Shown one piece after another: positions 31,908-41,783 of a stretch of DNA of 64,000 nucleotides. The notes under the pieces were generated by a model. The model was not told the DNA's origin. It did no database searches and saw nothing but the letters and a program-made list of their open reading frames with translations. Location: the NCBI RefSeq assembly GCF_030272615.1, contig NC_081411.1, positions 183,108,977 to 183,172,976 of the forward strand, in the 5' to 3' direction. This DNA is from Cryptomeria japonica (Eukaryota; Streptophyta; Pinopsida; Cupressales; Cupressaceae). Position 1 is the stretch's first letter. Each line of letters opens with the position of its first letter. The translations under genes and the position numbers were made by a program.

Positions 31908-32807
31908 TCACTTTATTCGATGTTTGTGTATGAAGGCTTCAACATGTAGTGGTGCATTATGTGGCTGACTTACGGAGGTGTCATCAGCTTCTGTGAATGT
32001 GAGGGAATGTGGAATGGAAAGGTATCCCACCATGGCTTGAAACTGGTCCACGTTCAGATCAATAGGAATGACAGTGTCTCTCAAGATTTTGTCAAGAATA
32101 GCTTTATGAGCAGGGGATATACGTAAGAGCTCAAGTATGGAGATGAGCATGGGTGTCTTCCCTAACTGTTCTACAAGGTCATACTCAGGCTTGGTTGATG
32201 AAGAAGCAGTATTTTTAGTAGAGGCACCTAGCAAGGTAATTTTACCTCGACGAGTTGTAACATGACATTCAGAGGTAGGTTCGGAAGAAGATCCAACACC
32301 TCTTAGGACAATCCTGGGTCTCTGAGGAGGATTCTCAAGGTTTTTGTTCTTGATGGTAATAGTAGAGATATGATTGTCCATCGAGATATGATTGATAGTT
32401 GAATCATAGTTGTAAGGTGCTCTAGTATAGTTGGCCTGATCATCTGTGACTTTGGCTTTTCCCTTGTCATGCTTTGGGAATGGTTCCTTAAACATATCAT
32501 GTTCTTGATTGGATGAGTGTCCCTCAATCTCAATGTCACCTCTATCAATGAGATCTTGCACAATGTTCTTCAGTCGATGGCAATTTCTTGTCTTATGACC
32601 CTTGCTCCTATGAAATTCACAATACTCATCATCATTCCACCAATTTGGTTTGACCTTTGGTTCATATGGAGGAAAATCTGGAATTGTGATCACTTTGTTT
32701 GCCACAAGCTTTTTGAAGACTGATTCAAGTGGTTCTCCCAATGGGGTATACTTCCTTCGTGGATTGTTTTTAGAACTCGATCCTGAAAAGATGAATTTGG
32801 GTCGCAC
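31908..32807 (-). CDS. gag: E3 Gag, C-terminal part with zinc-knuckle variant
   Basis: A 299-codon open stretch. It contains YCEFHRSKGHKTRNCHRLK, a C-x2-H-x4-H-x4-C zinc-knuckle variant, followed by NIVQDLIDRG; the same arrangement is present in E2 Gag, tying both to the Tat lineage. Further on, PRIVLRGVGSSSEPT and a segment leading into the protease follow. It binds element RNA during particle assembly. Fossil element part. Confidence 0.75.
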   Translation of the reverse strand: MRPKFIFSGSSSKNNPRRKYTPLGEPLESVFKKLVANKVITIPDFPPYEPKVKPNWWNDDEYCEFHRSKGHKTRNCHRLKNIVQDLIDRGDIEIEGHSSNQEHDMFKEPFPKHDKGKAKVTDDQANYTRAPYNYDSTINHISMDNHISTITIKNKNLENPPQRPRIVLRGVGSSSEPTSECHVTTRRGKITLLGASTKNTASSSTKPEYDLVEQLGKTPMLISILELLRISPAHKAILDKILRDTVIPIDLNVDQFQAMVGYLSIPHSLTFTEADDTSVSQPHNAPLHVEAFIHKHRIK

Positions 32808-32939
32808 TGTGTTGGCATCAACAACACCATCATTGACTATGTTCTTGTTTTTATTCCAAAATCTTGGCTTGTCTTTTCCTTTAAAGTCATCTTTGTTCTC
32901 CTTGAATATCTTAATGACTCCTTGTTCAATTAGAACATT

Positions 32940-34424
32940 TTATGTTGCTAAGCCTTTTTCAATAACGTCCTTGAAGGTGGACAAACAAGCTTTCCTTAGA
33001 TCATAGCCAATGTCCTTGTTAACATTTTGTGTGAACATTTCTACCATTTGTTTCTGTGGAATTTCACAAGAGCATCTGCTAGCCATATTTCTCCATCTTT
33101 GTAAAAATGATGCAAAAGATTCTCCCTCTTTTTGCTTAGTATTGCACAAAGTAGTGATTGATATGTCTGTCTCTATGTTGTAGGAGAAATGTTGAATAAA
33201 TGCTTCTGCTAAGTCACCCCATGATTTAATACCAGGTGGTAGTTGGGAGAACCATTCCATAGCTTGATCGCCTAAGCTTTGTGGGAACAATCTCATCAGA
33301 TATGTCTCTTCTGCTGCTACTTCAATGCAAGCTGTGAAAAATTGTCTTATGTGTGCCTTGGGGTCCCCTTTTCCTCTATACTTGTCAAATTTAGGTGTCA
33401 CAAAGTGTGCAAGAAATGGAGGCATTGGAATGCTCTTGTCAAATGGATAAGGACATATGTCTCTCATTGTGTATGTTGGTTTTGGTGTATTTATGTCCTC
33501 CATTTTCTTTTGTAAATCCCTGATTTGTTGTTCCAAATTGCTCTTAGGTGGAGATCGACTTCTTGAACCATATCCCATGTTTGAGGCACCAATTGGAGGA
33601 GGAGCATATTGCATATATGGATGATATTGATCATACACATGTTCATATGGAGGAGGTCTATATTGATGCGGCACATATGGAGCACTTGGTATAGCTTCAT
33701 GTTGAGGAACCCCATATCTATTTTGCACATGTATACCATATTCTACAGGCATGTCATGTTCTATTGTGTTGCCCCCAAATTTGACACGGGGTTTCCTTGT
33801 GTCCAAATTTTGAGCATGCCTTTGAATGTCCAATTGTTTTGGTTGATCCATAGCTTGAGCATATCTATCAGCATAAGACTTCCATAATGGTCTTTGAAGG
33901 TAAGTATCATATGTTTGACCATGTGTATGTGGGACTTCTGGTTTTTGAAGCAAAGCTGATGGTGATTCAGGTACCATATGTGGTCCTCTATTTCCTCCAC
34001 TATTAGGTCTCCTTTGATCCATGTTAGAGTGAGTTTGTTGCGAGGGTCGATTTTCCATAAGTTGAGACATGTCAAAATCATGAGGTATCTTGGCTCCACT
34101 TTGTGCCATCATGTGTAAGAAGTATTGTCTATCCCTCCTCATTATTTCTTCAACCAATCGATTGAAATGGGGATTCATAATGGATTCTTCTACATCTGCT
34201 GAATGTATTGAAAAGTTGTCCACATTGTCATTGTGTGTAGCATTGTTGTTTGTAGTGTCTGCGTTTTCCACATTTGGAATGTTTCTATAAACATCCATGT
34301 CAGGTAATGTAGTGTGCTCAGGATTGAAAAATAAATCATTGTCATACTCATAAGAACTCATGTTTGCAGACTCTTGAGCCTCTTTAGTTTCTCTCCTAGA
34401 TTTTTGAAGACGGGTTTCAACCAT
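32940..34424 (-). CDS. gag: E3 Gag, N-terminal and gag domain
   Basis: A 494-codon open stretch starting at an ATG that follows the leader. The N-terminal part is acidic and then rich in Pro, Gln, Tyr and His (for example HQYRPPPYEHVYDQYHPY). The retrotransposon gag domain lies at about residues 345-480: FDKYRGKGDPKAHIRQFF, AMEWFSQLPPGIKSW, AEAFIQHFSYN, ESFASFLQRWRNMA. It forms the particle shell. Fossil element part. Confidence 0.85.
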   Translation of the reverse strand: MVETRLQKSRRETKEAQESANMSSYEYDNDLFFNPEHTTLPDMDVYRNIPNVENADTTNNNATHNDNVDNFSIHSADVEESIMNPHFNRLVEEIMRRDRQYFLHMMAQSGAKIPHDFDMSQLMENRPSQQTHSNMDQRRPNSGGNRGPHMVPESPSALLQKPEVPHTHGQTYDTYLQRPLWKSYADRYAQAMDQPKQLDIQRHAQNLDTRKPRVKFGGNTIEHDMPVEYGIHVQNRYGVPQHEAIPSAPYVPHQYRPPPYEHVYDQYHPYMQYAPPPIGASNMGYGSRSRSPPKSNLEQQIRDLQKKMEDINTPKPTYTMRDICPYPFDKSIPMPPFLAHFVTPKFDKYRGKGDPKAHIRQFFTACIEVAAEETYLMRLFPQSLGDQAMEWFSQLPPGIKSWGDLAEAFIQHFSYNIETDISITTLCNTKQKEGESFASFLQRWRNMASRCSCEIPQKQMVEMFTQNVNKDIGYDLRKACLSTFKDVIEKGLAT

Positions 34425-34914
34425 GAACTAGGTATTGACCAAGATGTGAGAGACTAGATGAAAGTGGAAAAAGTATAGAAGACCAAGAGTTGTATGGAGT
34501 GTAAATGAATCTGAGGTGTACTTGCAATGTCCAAAGTGTAAGACTAAGTATGTATGTAGTAGAGTAGGTGTGACTTCCAAAGAGAGGATAGTTTCTCTTG
34601 ATGAGGTAAGCTGACCTTGACTCTAAGTAAGACCAAATGAGACCCAAAGGTAAGAAACCTTGATGAGGGACCACTTAGCAAAGTGTTGTTGTATGTAGTA
34701 TGTTGACAAAGTATGATGAGGACAAGCAAGTGACCTTTTGACCCAAGTTTAGACAAGTATGAATGTAAAATGAGATGTGAAGCAATGATGGACTATGTGA
34801 GACCCAAAGACAAGTTGAATGCTAGATGAAACCTGAAGAAACAACCTAGGAAGCTCAAGTATTCCGAAACTGATTTCTTTTGTTTGCTAGACTGTGAAAT
34901 TTTTCAATTCTGGA

Positions 34915-35065
34915 CACAGACACTTCTGTATACTTCACAGACGCGATTCTCAGACACATACGTGTCTCTGTTTGACACAGACGCTTCTAGAAACACAGAC
35001 GCTATTATGCCATTCACAGATGCGCTTAGACGACTCAGACACGGTTAAAACAGACACAAACGCGT
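34915..35065 (-). repeat. CACAGACGCG-type repeat array 1
   Basis: Roughly eight imperfect units of about 20 bases built on CAGACGC, for example cacagacgcgattct and gacacagacgcttct. In E3 sense they read GCGTCTGTG. Confidence 0.65.
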
Positions 35066-36284
35066 TTCTGTAAATTTTGTACAATTTTTTCCAATCTATG
35101 AAGTCATTTTGTTGTGACCAAATCTGACTGTTTGACTATTTTTTGTGACAAGAGGACACAATGTTGATGAGGAATCAATGTTTGCAAGTGTTTAGACTCC
35201 AAATGACTCTAAGAAAAGTGTGTTGTTTGATGTAAATTTTTTGCATACACTTGAAGACACAAAAGACACAATGTTTTGTTGTTTGGTCTTGATTGTTTGA
35301 ATGTTTAACATAAGACAAGCACAATTCTTATGGCTGGCCAAGACAATAGTTGTTGATCCCACATAGGGTTTTACCCCCGAGACTACGCTATTCAGAGCGG
35401 ATACTTAGATGCTTGACCTCACTGGCTCCACCCTCGACACTCACTTCTCGGGTCAGCCAAGCATCAGTCCCCATGAAAACTCCCCATGGCGAACTTTGTA
35501 TCTCTACTAAGAACCGTATGTGTGTGGGCCGCTACCAGAAATCCGACCTCCTGCCCCAACAACTAGAAGGATTTGGGCTTCTAAAACAAAAAGGTTCTAG
35601 TAAGGGCATCCGCTCATGTGGCCATACATGCGGCACTTTCAGCTCTGTAAATATAGAAGGCTCCCAGCCGGTAGGGGTTACGCCCTACAAATGATCAAAT
35701 AAATTTGATCAAACAGGTTTATGGGGAGACATAGTGTCGGTATGAACTAATCAGCACACGTTATTCATAGTTTTCACCATGAATACATTTGATTATAGTG
35801 GTTCGGGAGAGGTGGGTTTTCCTCGCTACCACTTGGGTCGTTCTCTTCTCACTAGTAGTCCTAATGACCACATGGGAAGATAGGCCCTCTAAAGATTAAA
35901 CAAAAAGAGCCTATTGCTCAAGACACAAAAGACAATGATTCAATTTTAGTGCACCAATGGAACTGTTTGCTAGTCTATGAAAACAAAGCACACAATAAAA
36001 TTCAAAACCCTAACCAAGGACCTGCAACAAAATTGTTAGTAGTTTGGGTTGTTTGACATAATCACCCCTTCTTGCAAACACACAAGTTAGGTACATTTTA
36101 AAAACCCAAAGACTTTGTGACATAGGGGCCTTCAACAAAACATTTTTGCTTCCAAGACAAGCTACACCAATTTAGTTAGCTAGATCTGAAAGTGTTAGTC
36201 CAAAAATAAACCAGATCTGAAACCCTAAGTGCGAAATCCGAAAATTGAATTAATGAAAATTTCAAAATTTTGAAACAGTATATA

Positions 36285-36545
36285 CATAGATGCTGTTACC
36301 CTCAACATAGACGCGTCTGGATAACACAGACGCGGTTCTGTGATGCACAGACACGCCTAAAAATCACAGACGCTCCTTTCCGACACAGACGCGGGTATAA
36401 ATAACACAGACGTGTTTCTGAAACACAGACACTCCTTTCTGAAACCTGCAAAATAAAATTTGTCGAAAACACAGACACAATTCCAGATTCCGCAGATGCA
36501 CCAGAAAATCAAAGATGCGATCCGAAAGTTCATAGACGCGGAAAA
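36285..36545 (-). repeat. CACAGACGCG-type repeat array 2
   Basis: About twelve imperfect units of the same type (aacacagacgcggttctg, cacagacgctcctttc). The array ends about 100 bases from the 5' LTR. Confidence 0.65.
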
Positions 36546-36631
36546 ACCTAAAATGCCGTCGAAAAATGTTCGATCTGCAATTTCAAAAACGCAAAATCTG
36601 CAACAAGGAGGTTAAATGCAAAGGGACAAAA

Positions 36632-36649
36632 GTCCCACCGGGCGTGCCA
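36632..36649 (-). other. Primer-binding site of E3
   Basis: On the minus strand TGGCACGCCCGGTGGGAC, three bases from the LTR end. The tRNA is not assigned. Confidence 0.65.
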
Positions 36650-36652
36650 AAA

Positions 36653-37421
36653 TGTGTATGGTGAAAATGGATACAATAATAACAATATTGAAAGGCTAAA
36701 TGAATTCAACCACAAAAACCCTAGCCTAACAACAACAAAGATCCACCATAACATATGAAGATTACCTAAGACAATGCAAATAAAACAAAATCACAAAGAT
36801 TATACCATCACATGTCCAATAGGGTTTTGAATCTCCATTCTTCCTATCTCCATTGATCTTGCTTTGATATATTTGCTCTAAGATTTTATGTGCACAAGAG
36901 CTCAACAAAGAACGGAATGTGGTTGCAAGTAGGATCGTAGTGTAGCCAAGTCCTTAAGATTAGTCATTAGGGTTTGATAATGAAGAAGGCATCTCCTTAA
37001 ATAGAAGACACTATATGAAATGGAGGGATAAGATTGAGAGGTGTAAAAAGGAGGTCGGCTAAGATTAGAGGGTAGGTAGAAGAAATAATAAAATAATGAA
37101 AGAGGTAGGTAGTGTAGGAATTAAGAGATGAATGACATGTGTCATAGGTGAAAAAGGATAATGAATTAATTAAATAAATAAAGATTTATTTAATTAATAG
37201 AAGAAATAAGATAATTAAATAAATAAAATATTTATTTAATTTAGGAAAAGGACAATTTAAATAAATAAATGTATTTATTTAAATGAGAAATAAGGCTAGA
37301 AGAGGATAAATGAATTAATTAAATAAATAAAGATTTATTTAATTAATAGAAGAATTAGGCTTAGATAATTAAATAAATAAAATATTTATTTAATTAGACA
37401 TGACAATTTTAGGTGTCTACA
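36653..37421 (-). repeat. 5' LTR of E3
   Basis: 769 bp, about 98% identical to 21858-22626, with the same TG...CA ends. Confidence 0.95.
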
Positions 37422-37426
37422 GCTCC
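37422..37426. repeat. Target-site duplication of E3, right copy
   Basis: GCTCC, identical to 21853-21857. Confidence 0.95.
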
Positions 37427-38099
37427 ATCATGCTTAATTTGGGAAATATGGAAAGAAAGGAACCATAGGCTATTTGAAGGTAAAGCTAGGAAACAGGAAT
37501 CAATTCTGAATTCAATTGAATCGGAAATAGTGGACTCAGTTAACAACTGAACAACCTTTTCTTTAGACCAACGCAAAGTTTTTTCTTCATGGGATGAGAA
37601 TACTAGTCTAAACTAGCAAGGCATTATTATCCCCCCATCTTCTCGCCAAAAAATCAATGAAAGAAAAGATGCAATCTGGTCCCCCCCAAAGCCGAATTGG
37701 GTAAAATTGAATTTTGATGGGGCCTCCAGAGGCAATCCTAGCCCTTTCGGAATAGGATATGTTATCAGAGATCAAACAAGAGAAATTATTGGGAAAATGG
37801 CAAAGCCAATCCCTCCAGACACCAATAACATAACAGAGTTCACTGCCCTGCTACTTGGCTTGAAGGACTGCATCAACCATGGCCTCAAAAATGTTTCAGT
37901 GGAAGGAGACTCAGAGATAGCAATAAATGCTATAAGGAAAAAGAAAACCCCCAACTAGAGGCTCCAAGCTTTATTGGAAAGAATCATAGAAAATTTGAAC
38001 AGTCTTGAACACTTTGAGGCAAAACATGTCTACAGAGAAGCAAATGAAGTGGTGCATGCCTTATCAAAAACAATAGCTCAAGGCACTTTCATTCACTAG
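37427..38099 (+). pseudogene. LINE ORF2 C-terminal part with RNase H
   Basis: Continuation of the LINE beyond E3. It begins with CLIWEIWKERNHRLFEGKAR, the usual end of the zf-RVT region, then has an RNase H domain at about 37707-38090: NFDGASRGNPSPFGIGYVI, ITEFTALLLGL, VEGDSEIAI and a late EANEVVHALSK. The catalytic pattern D-E-D is visible. RNase H in plant L1 elements helps remove element RNA after copying. An in-frame stop near 37956 interrupts the domain. The frame ends with a stop at 38097-38099. Confidence 0.85.
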
Positions 38100-38657
38100 T
38101 GGACTCAGGGCATTTAACCTATTGGTAAAGTAGAACGGGCAAGTCAATAAATTTTTCTCATACAAGGTTTGGGGCCGTTGTTTGCCAGTAGACTGGTGGT
38201 TCATAGATTTTAAATTTGAACGCTTATTACTCGCCCTCCTTCTTAGCGGTTGATCCCAATGGCTATTTCCTTTCTCCAAATTTAAGCATTCAGTTAAACT
38301 CGGGGCTCATGGTGGGCCCGGGTTAACTCAGCTAGAAAACTGCTAAATCAAAATTTGCCTCCACAAAAACGGGATTCTCGAAGCTCCAACTGGAGCGCAT
38401 CATCATTCAGTCCTTTGCATGAGCTGTCTGCAGGTTAATCCTTTCATCTACACTTGAGTAGATTTGGCTCAATCTGGGCATTTACTCTCTGCCACCTTCG
38501 CGCGAGCCTTTATTGCCCCTCTAATCCTCATTATGACTAGTTGAGACGTGCGCCCATTTTTCCAACCAAAGCGTCCTCTTCTCACTTCCTTCTTTCCTTC
38601 TTGCATTCTCTAGTTTTCTCTCTGGTTACCCTTCTCAACAGTCTTCTCCTCGCCACC
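38100..38657 (+). other. Spacer between LINE ORF2 and its third ORF
   Basis: About 560 bases without a recognised gene. The last 120 are rich in C and T (tctcacttccttctttccttcttgc-like), reminiscent of a 5' untranslated leader. A run near 38320-38340 contains gtgggcccgggttaac. Confidence 0.5.
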
Positions 38658-39392
38658 ATGTCCTCTGAGCCTTTGTTTGGTTTTATCATGAGCATTTATC
38701 TGAGGCCTACCTCTTGCTTCGGCGCAGACACTCCTATCTCACTTAGTGCATCTACTCGCCAGGTCTCTTTCAAAAGGATAACGGATTTGAGACTTAAACG
38801 TCTCCTTATCCATGCGGACCCTCTAATTTTACTCTCACTCAAATTGGTTCTGGGTAGCGCTCATTTGAGCAGGGATGAATATCCACGAGACAACACTAGT
38901 ATCTCCTCCAGATTTGTGGCTTCTTTGCTGGACCTGAAGCTACCTAAGCAATCAGTTTGGAATCTCACCAGGGAGCTCTTCCCAGTTGAAATTCTTCAAG
39001 AATTCCAAGAAGTCTTGAATAAGGCCCTCCATGACTCTGGTGCACCCCGACCAAGCGACCGGATTCTCTTCAATGCCCATGGAGAGCTCATTAAATACTA
39101 CCCATTCCTACTTGACCTGAAGGGTAAAGAACTGGATAGACACAGAGTCTTTGCCAGCGTAGGTCTCAGTTACCTCAAGTGGAGATTCTTAGGAGACGAC
39201 CCAGAGCCTCAAGGAAAAGAGGAGGATCTCTTCCAGTTTGCAAGGTTGAATGGAATCCTACCTATGAATGCTGCAAAAGCAGAAACAAAACCAGAACAGA
39301 ACTGCGGAGGTGGCTCGAGCAGAGGCCGAAGGAGCGCGGGTCGTGGTCGGGGTACCTTAGTAGGCAGAGGTCATGGTCGTCCAAGAATGTAG
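38658..39392 (+). CDS. Unrecognised third ORF of the LINE, basic RG-rich C-terminus
   Basis: A 244-codon intact ORF. The start at 38658 is chosen because it has a strong Kozak-type context (cgccaccATGt) after a pyrimidine-rich leader; an upstream in-frame ATG at 38541 would add 39 mostly hydrophobic residues. I recognise no family. The body is Leu-rich and mildly basic with segments such as SVWNLTRELFPVEILQEFQEV and GLSYLKWRFLGDDPEP. The last 30 residues are Gly/Arg-rich (SSRGRRSAGRGRG, GRGHGRPRM), the type of tail that binds RNA. It lies after the RNase H end of ORF2 and before the LINE poly(A), and is open although ORF1 and ORF2 are interrupted. It may be an extra LINE gene, a host mRNA fused by template switching, or a 3' transduction. 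Confidence 0.6.
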   Translation: MSSEPLFGFIMSIYLRPTSCFGADTPISLSASTRQVSFKRITDLRLKRLLIHADPLILLSLKLVLGSAHLSRDEYPRDNTSISSRFVASLLDLKLPKQSVWNLTRELFPVEILQEFQEVLNKALHDSGAPRPSDRILFNAHGELIKYYPFLLDLKGKELDRHRVFASVGLSYLKWRFLGDDPEPQGKEEDLFQFARLNGILPMNAAKAETKPEQNCGGGSSRGRRSAGRGRGTLVGRGHGRPRM

Positions 39393-39773
39393 CTGTCACA
39401 ACCCGACTTCCCCACTTCAAGCTAGGCCCTTTTCTGTTAACTTCATTTTGCCTACTGGATACTTAACTATATCTGTATATGTTAATTTAGCTTTAAACTT
39501 TTATGCTTAAATACTCTAGTTCTAGGTAGTTGGAAATCTGCCATTATTGTTAATAGTCCTTTTACTTTTCTAGACTATTAAATTTCGAAGGCACTGATAA
39601 AATGGTTAAAACCATAAGCCTAAAAGTCTCCAACCCTAGGAGGGAACTATGTTTTGTTGAGCTCTCTGAGAACAGGGGTTTTTGGAATGTTATGGAACTC
39701 AGAGAATAATCTATGTATTTAACCAAAATTAATATAAATCTGACTCTACCTTTACGGATCAAAAAAAAAAAAA
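39393..39773 (+). other. LINE 3' untranslated region and poly(A)
   Basis: AT-rich 3' stretch ending in tttacggatca followed by 14 A residues (39760-39773). Endings of this kind, with a short A tail, are typical of plant LINEs. The target duplication follows at once. Confidence 0.75.
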
Positions 39774-39774
39774 A

Positions 39775-39788
39775 TGTCAAAAAGCCTT
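39775..39788. repeat. Target-site duplication of the LINE, right copy
   Basis: gtcaaaaagccttg, 13 of 14 identical to 16135-16148. Confidence 0.75.
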
Positions 39789-40920
39789 GTTGAAGCAGCT
39801 CAACCTAATGCTCAAAAAAATTGGAGAACTCTCATGAGAGAGAAATTTTAATTTAACAATTATATTTTTTCAATCATGAAGCATACACCTCTTTTATGGC
39901 GTATTGGAAAGCTAAAAATTTCTACGGGCCGGAACTATAGGGGAGGCCTCTCCCTTTAACCGTTTATTAATGCATTGAACTCGACCAATCAGAAGTCACG
40001 TTTTACCATATATTTTTGCATTCCCTAATGTCCATGTTAAACTTGCATATTATATAGGCAAAATATTATTGGGAAGTTTTCTGGCTATTGGAGGTCTGGC
40101 CGTTTGTAAGAGTTTGCTCAGTTCTCAATGGGAGAGAACGCACATGTTCAGAGGCAGTTGCAGGGACCTCCAAAACAGAGTTTTCGCAGAGCATGGATTC
40201 ATGCGACACAGGTACTGTTTAGGGTTTGCGTTGGGAAATGACGTGTTAGCTCATAGATGTGTTATGACAGTTTCTGCCATAGATTGCTACTATTGTCCTC
40301 AAATTTTCCCTTTTGCTAAACTCTATTCCTTGCAGGAGGCTGGAGACAGGTGTCGATTAGGGTTTCACTTTTGGGTATGCACGTGAGGTAGGTTATGACA
40401 AATATAAAATAGTGCTATGAGCAGTATTATTAAACTCCACAGATAGCACAGGTTGGCCCTTTATTATCTTCAAATATCTACAGCAACATCTGGTCCAATC
40501 TGTTAAATTTTTTGCTTTTCACGAAATTTGTTAAGCAATATGTTGAATTCTTCATTTCCACGATGTATGAGTTCCTAATGCAAACAGTTAGATTTTTATT
40601 TTCCATGCTTGAAGCACATCGGCCAAGTCCAAAACTAAGTTTTATGATGCACCAGAATTAATGGCTCTATATATAATTTACTCGTATTTATGTCAGTAAC
40701 TGCTATATTATTGGTTTCCCATACGATGACATAATATATTCCCAACTTGTTGACTTTTAGATATCAAAGTGCGTTACAATAATTTGGAAGGAATTATAAG
40801 CATAGTTATCAAATTGTGTATTCCTCATTTTAAATTGTTTCTGCAATGCATTTTTCTATTGATTGGTAAAGATTTTCAAGGATTCGCCTTTCTTTTATAT
40901 AGTTCATGAATTTAAGTATT
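39789..40920. other. No recognised gene
   Basis: An open stretch at 40069-40386 (105 codons, plus strand) has near-balanced base composition and many Cys and His residues (CYYCPQIF), but no family I recognise and no supporting splice or promoter signals. The remainder is AT-rich without visible features. Confidence 0.4.
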
Positions 40921-40924
40921 TTAG

Positions 40925-41600
40925 ATTTCAGGATGTTGTCACAGGTAGTACAGATGTTAGCAAAGATTGTTGATTCTGGCTTGCTTGTCGATCGCCTTAT
41001 AGCTTAAATGTTTCTAAAGTTTTTCAACAAATTTATTTTGTAAATAATCTACAAGCATTGATGTACATGAAACCGTGTCTATTTGAAGCATTTTGTCAAG
41101 CATTTCAGCTGCCTTTTCTATGCTTCCACATGTCGCATACACATATTCCAGGAAATTTGTAACTACAATATCTGACCAAATTTATGTATCCAAGTTATAT
41201 GTTTTCATGCGTGTCCATACCGTGTTCCAGATCTACCATTTTGGTAGAGGCACAAAGGATGTTGGCAAAGATTACATGGAATTTGGCTTCACACCTGCTC
41301 ATTGAATTTGCCTGAAAATATCTAAACCTTTTCATCAAATCCATTTTGTGCATTACTGCAATCATTGCAGTCTACAAGGATACACCTCTTTAAAGTATTA
41401 TGTTAAACAGCTCACATGTCTTGGTAATCTCCCTCATTTAGCACACGTGTATGCTTGGGCAGTTACAACCATAACATCTTACAAAGCTCACCTTCCTGTA
41501 TTCCTTGATGGACGTCTATATCCTTTTTCAAATCCCCATTTTGGCACAGGGAGGGAGGCTGCTGGCAAAGGTTGTGGAATTTGACTTCACACCTGCCTGC
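40925..41600 (-). pseudogene. PPR repeat fragments
   Basis: Minus-strand pieces of at least three PPR units. At 41045-41310: IFRQIQ, AGVKPNS, then VVTNFLEYVYATCGSIEKAAEMLDKM, the usual end-to-end PPR pattern. At 41378-41600 a diverged copy reads AGVKSNSTTFASSL-like pieces and GDLKKDIDVHQGI. At about 40925-41010 a third gives PESTIFANI. Units recur about 300 bases apart, consistent with duplication or a run of three-PPR modules. Stops and frame changes make it a pseudogene. PPR proteins act on organelle RNA. Confidence 0.65.
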
Positions 41601-41783
41601 TACCTAGTAAAGTTTGTATGACGACGAGTAAACAATGTGACTGATATCAGAAACTGAAAATTCACCGTTTTATTTCATAAAAAAGGAAGCTCAAATTTTG
41701 CCCTGCTTTAATCTGATTTTTGCCTTGAGCACATGTGGATTTAATTATTAGAAAAGAGAATGGAGAACATATAATTCACTTAC

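Larger units (their letters stand above)
34425..36631 (-). other. E3 leader
   Basis: About 2.2 kb between primer site and gag. It holds two arrays of CACAGACGCG-type repeats (34915-35065 and 36285-36545). Between them a less AT-rich block at 35340-35700 contains a 114-codon plus-strand open stretch that I do not recognise and do not call a gene. Long, repeat-bearing leaders are usual in Tat elements. Confidence 0.6.
21858..37421 (-). mobile_element. Ty3/gypsy Tat-like element E3
   Basis: A 15.6-kb LTR retrotransposon on the minus strand, inserted in the LINE with a perfect GCTCC duplication. Both LTRs are exactly 769 bp and differ at about 14 positions by hand count (about 2%), making this the youngest insertion in the window. 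Read from right to left it has: LTR, primer-binding site, a 2.2-kb leader, gag, protease with a G-patch, reverse transcriptase, two RNase H domains, integrase, then about 4.3 kb of extra sequence before the polypurine tract and 3' LTR. Two RNase H domains are diagnostic of the Tat lineage. The extra sequence holds an antisense plant-mobile-domain ORF and tandem repeats. Its coding regions are in several open pieces, so this copy is broken. Confidence 0.92.
16149..39773 (+). mobile_element. L1-type LINE, split by LTR element E3
   Basis: A plant L1-type non-LTR retrotransposon. Left part 16149-21857, right part 37427-39773; about 8.1 kb once E3 (21858-37421) and one copy of its 5-bp duplication are set aside. 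It has an ORF1 with a DUF4283-like domain, an ORF2 with AP endonuclease, reverse transcriptase, a zf-RVT zinc domain and RNase H, then a third ORF of unknown function, a 3' untranslated stretch and a 14-A tail. A 14-bp near-perfect target duplication flanks it. ORF1 and ORF2 are interrupted by stops and frame changes, so the copy is dead. It is longer than usual for plant L1 elements (about 6-7 kb), because of the extra ORF region. Confidence 0.85.

Noticed and set aside
35350-35694. A 114-codon ORF as a host gene.
   Set aside because: It lies in the leader of E3, opposite to gag, with no recognised family or expression signals.
40069-40386. A 105-codon Cys-rich ORF as a small secreted protein gene.
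   Set aside because: No clear signal peptide, regular cysteine spacing, promoter or homology is visible.
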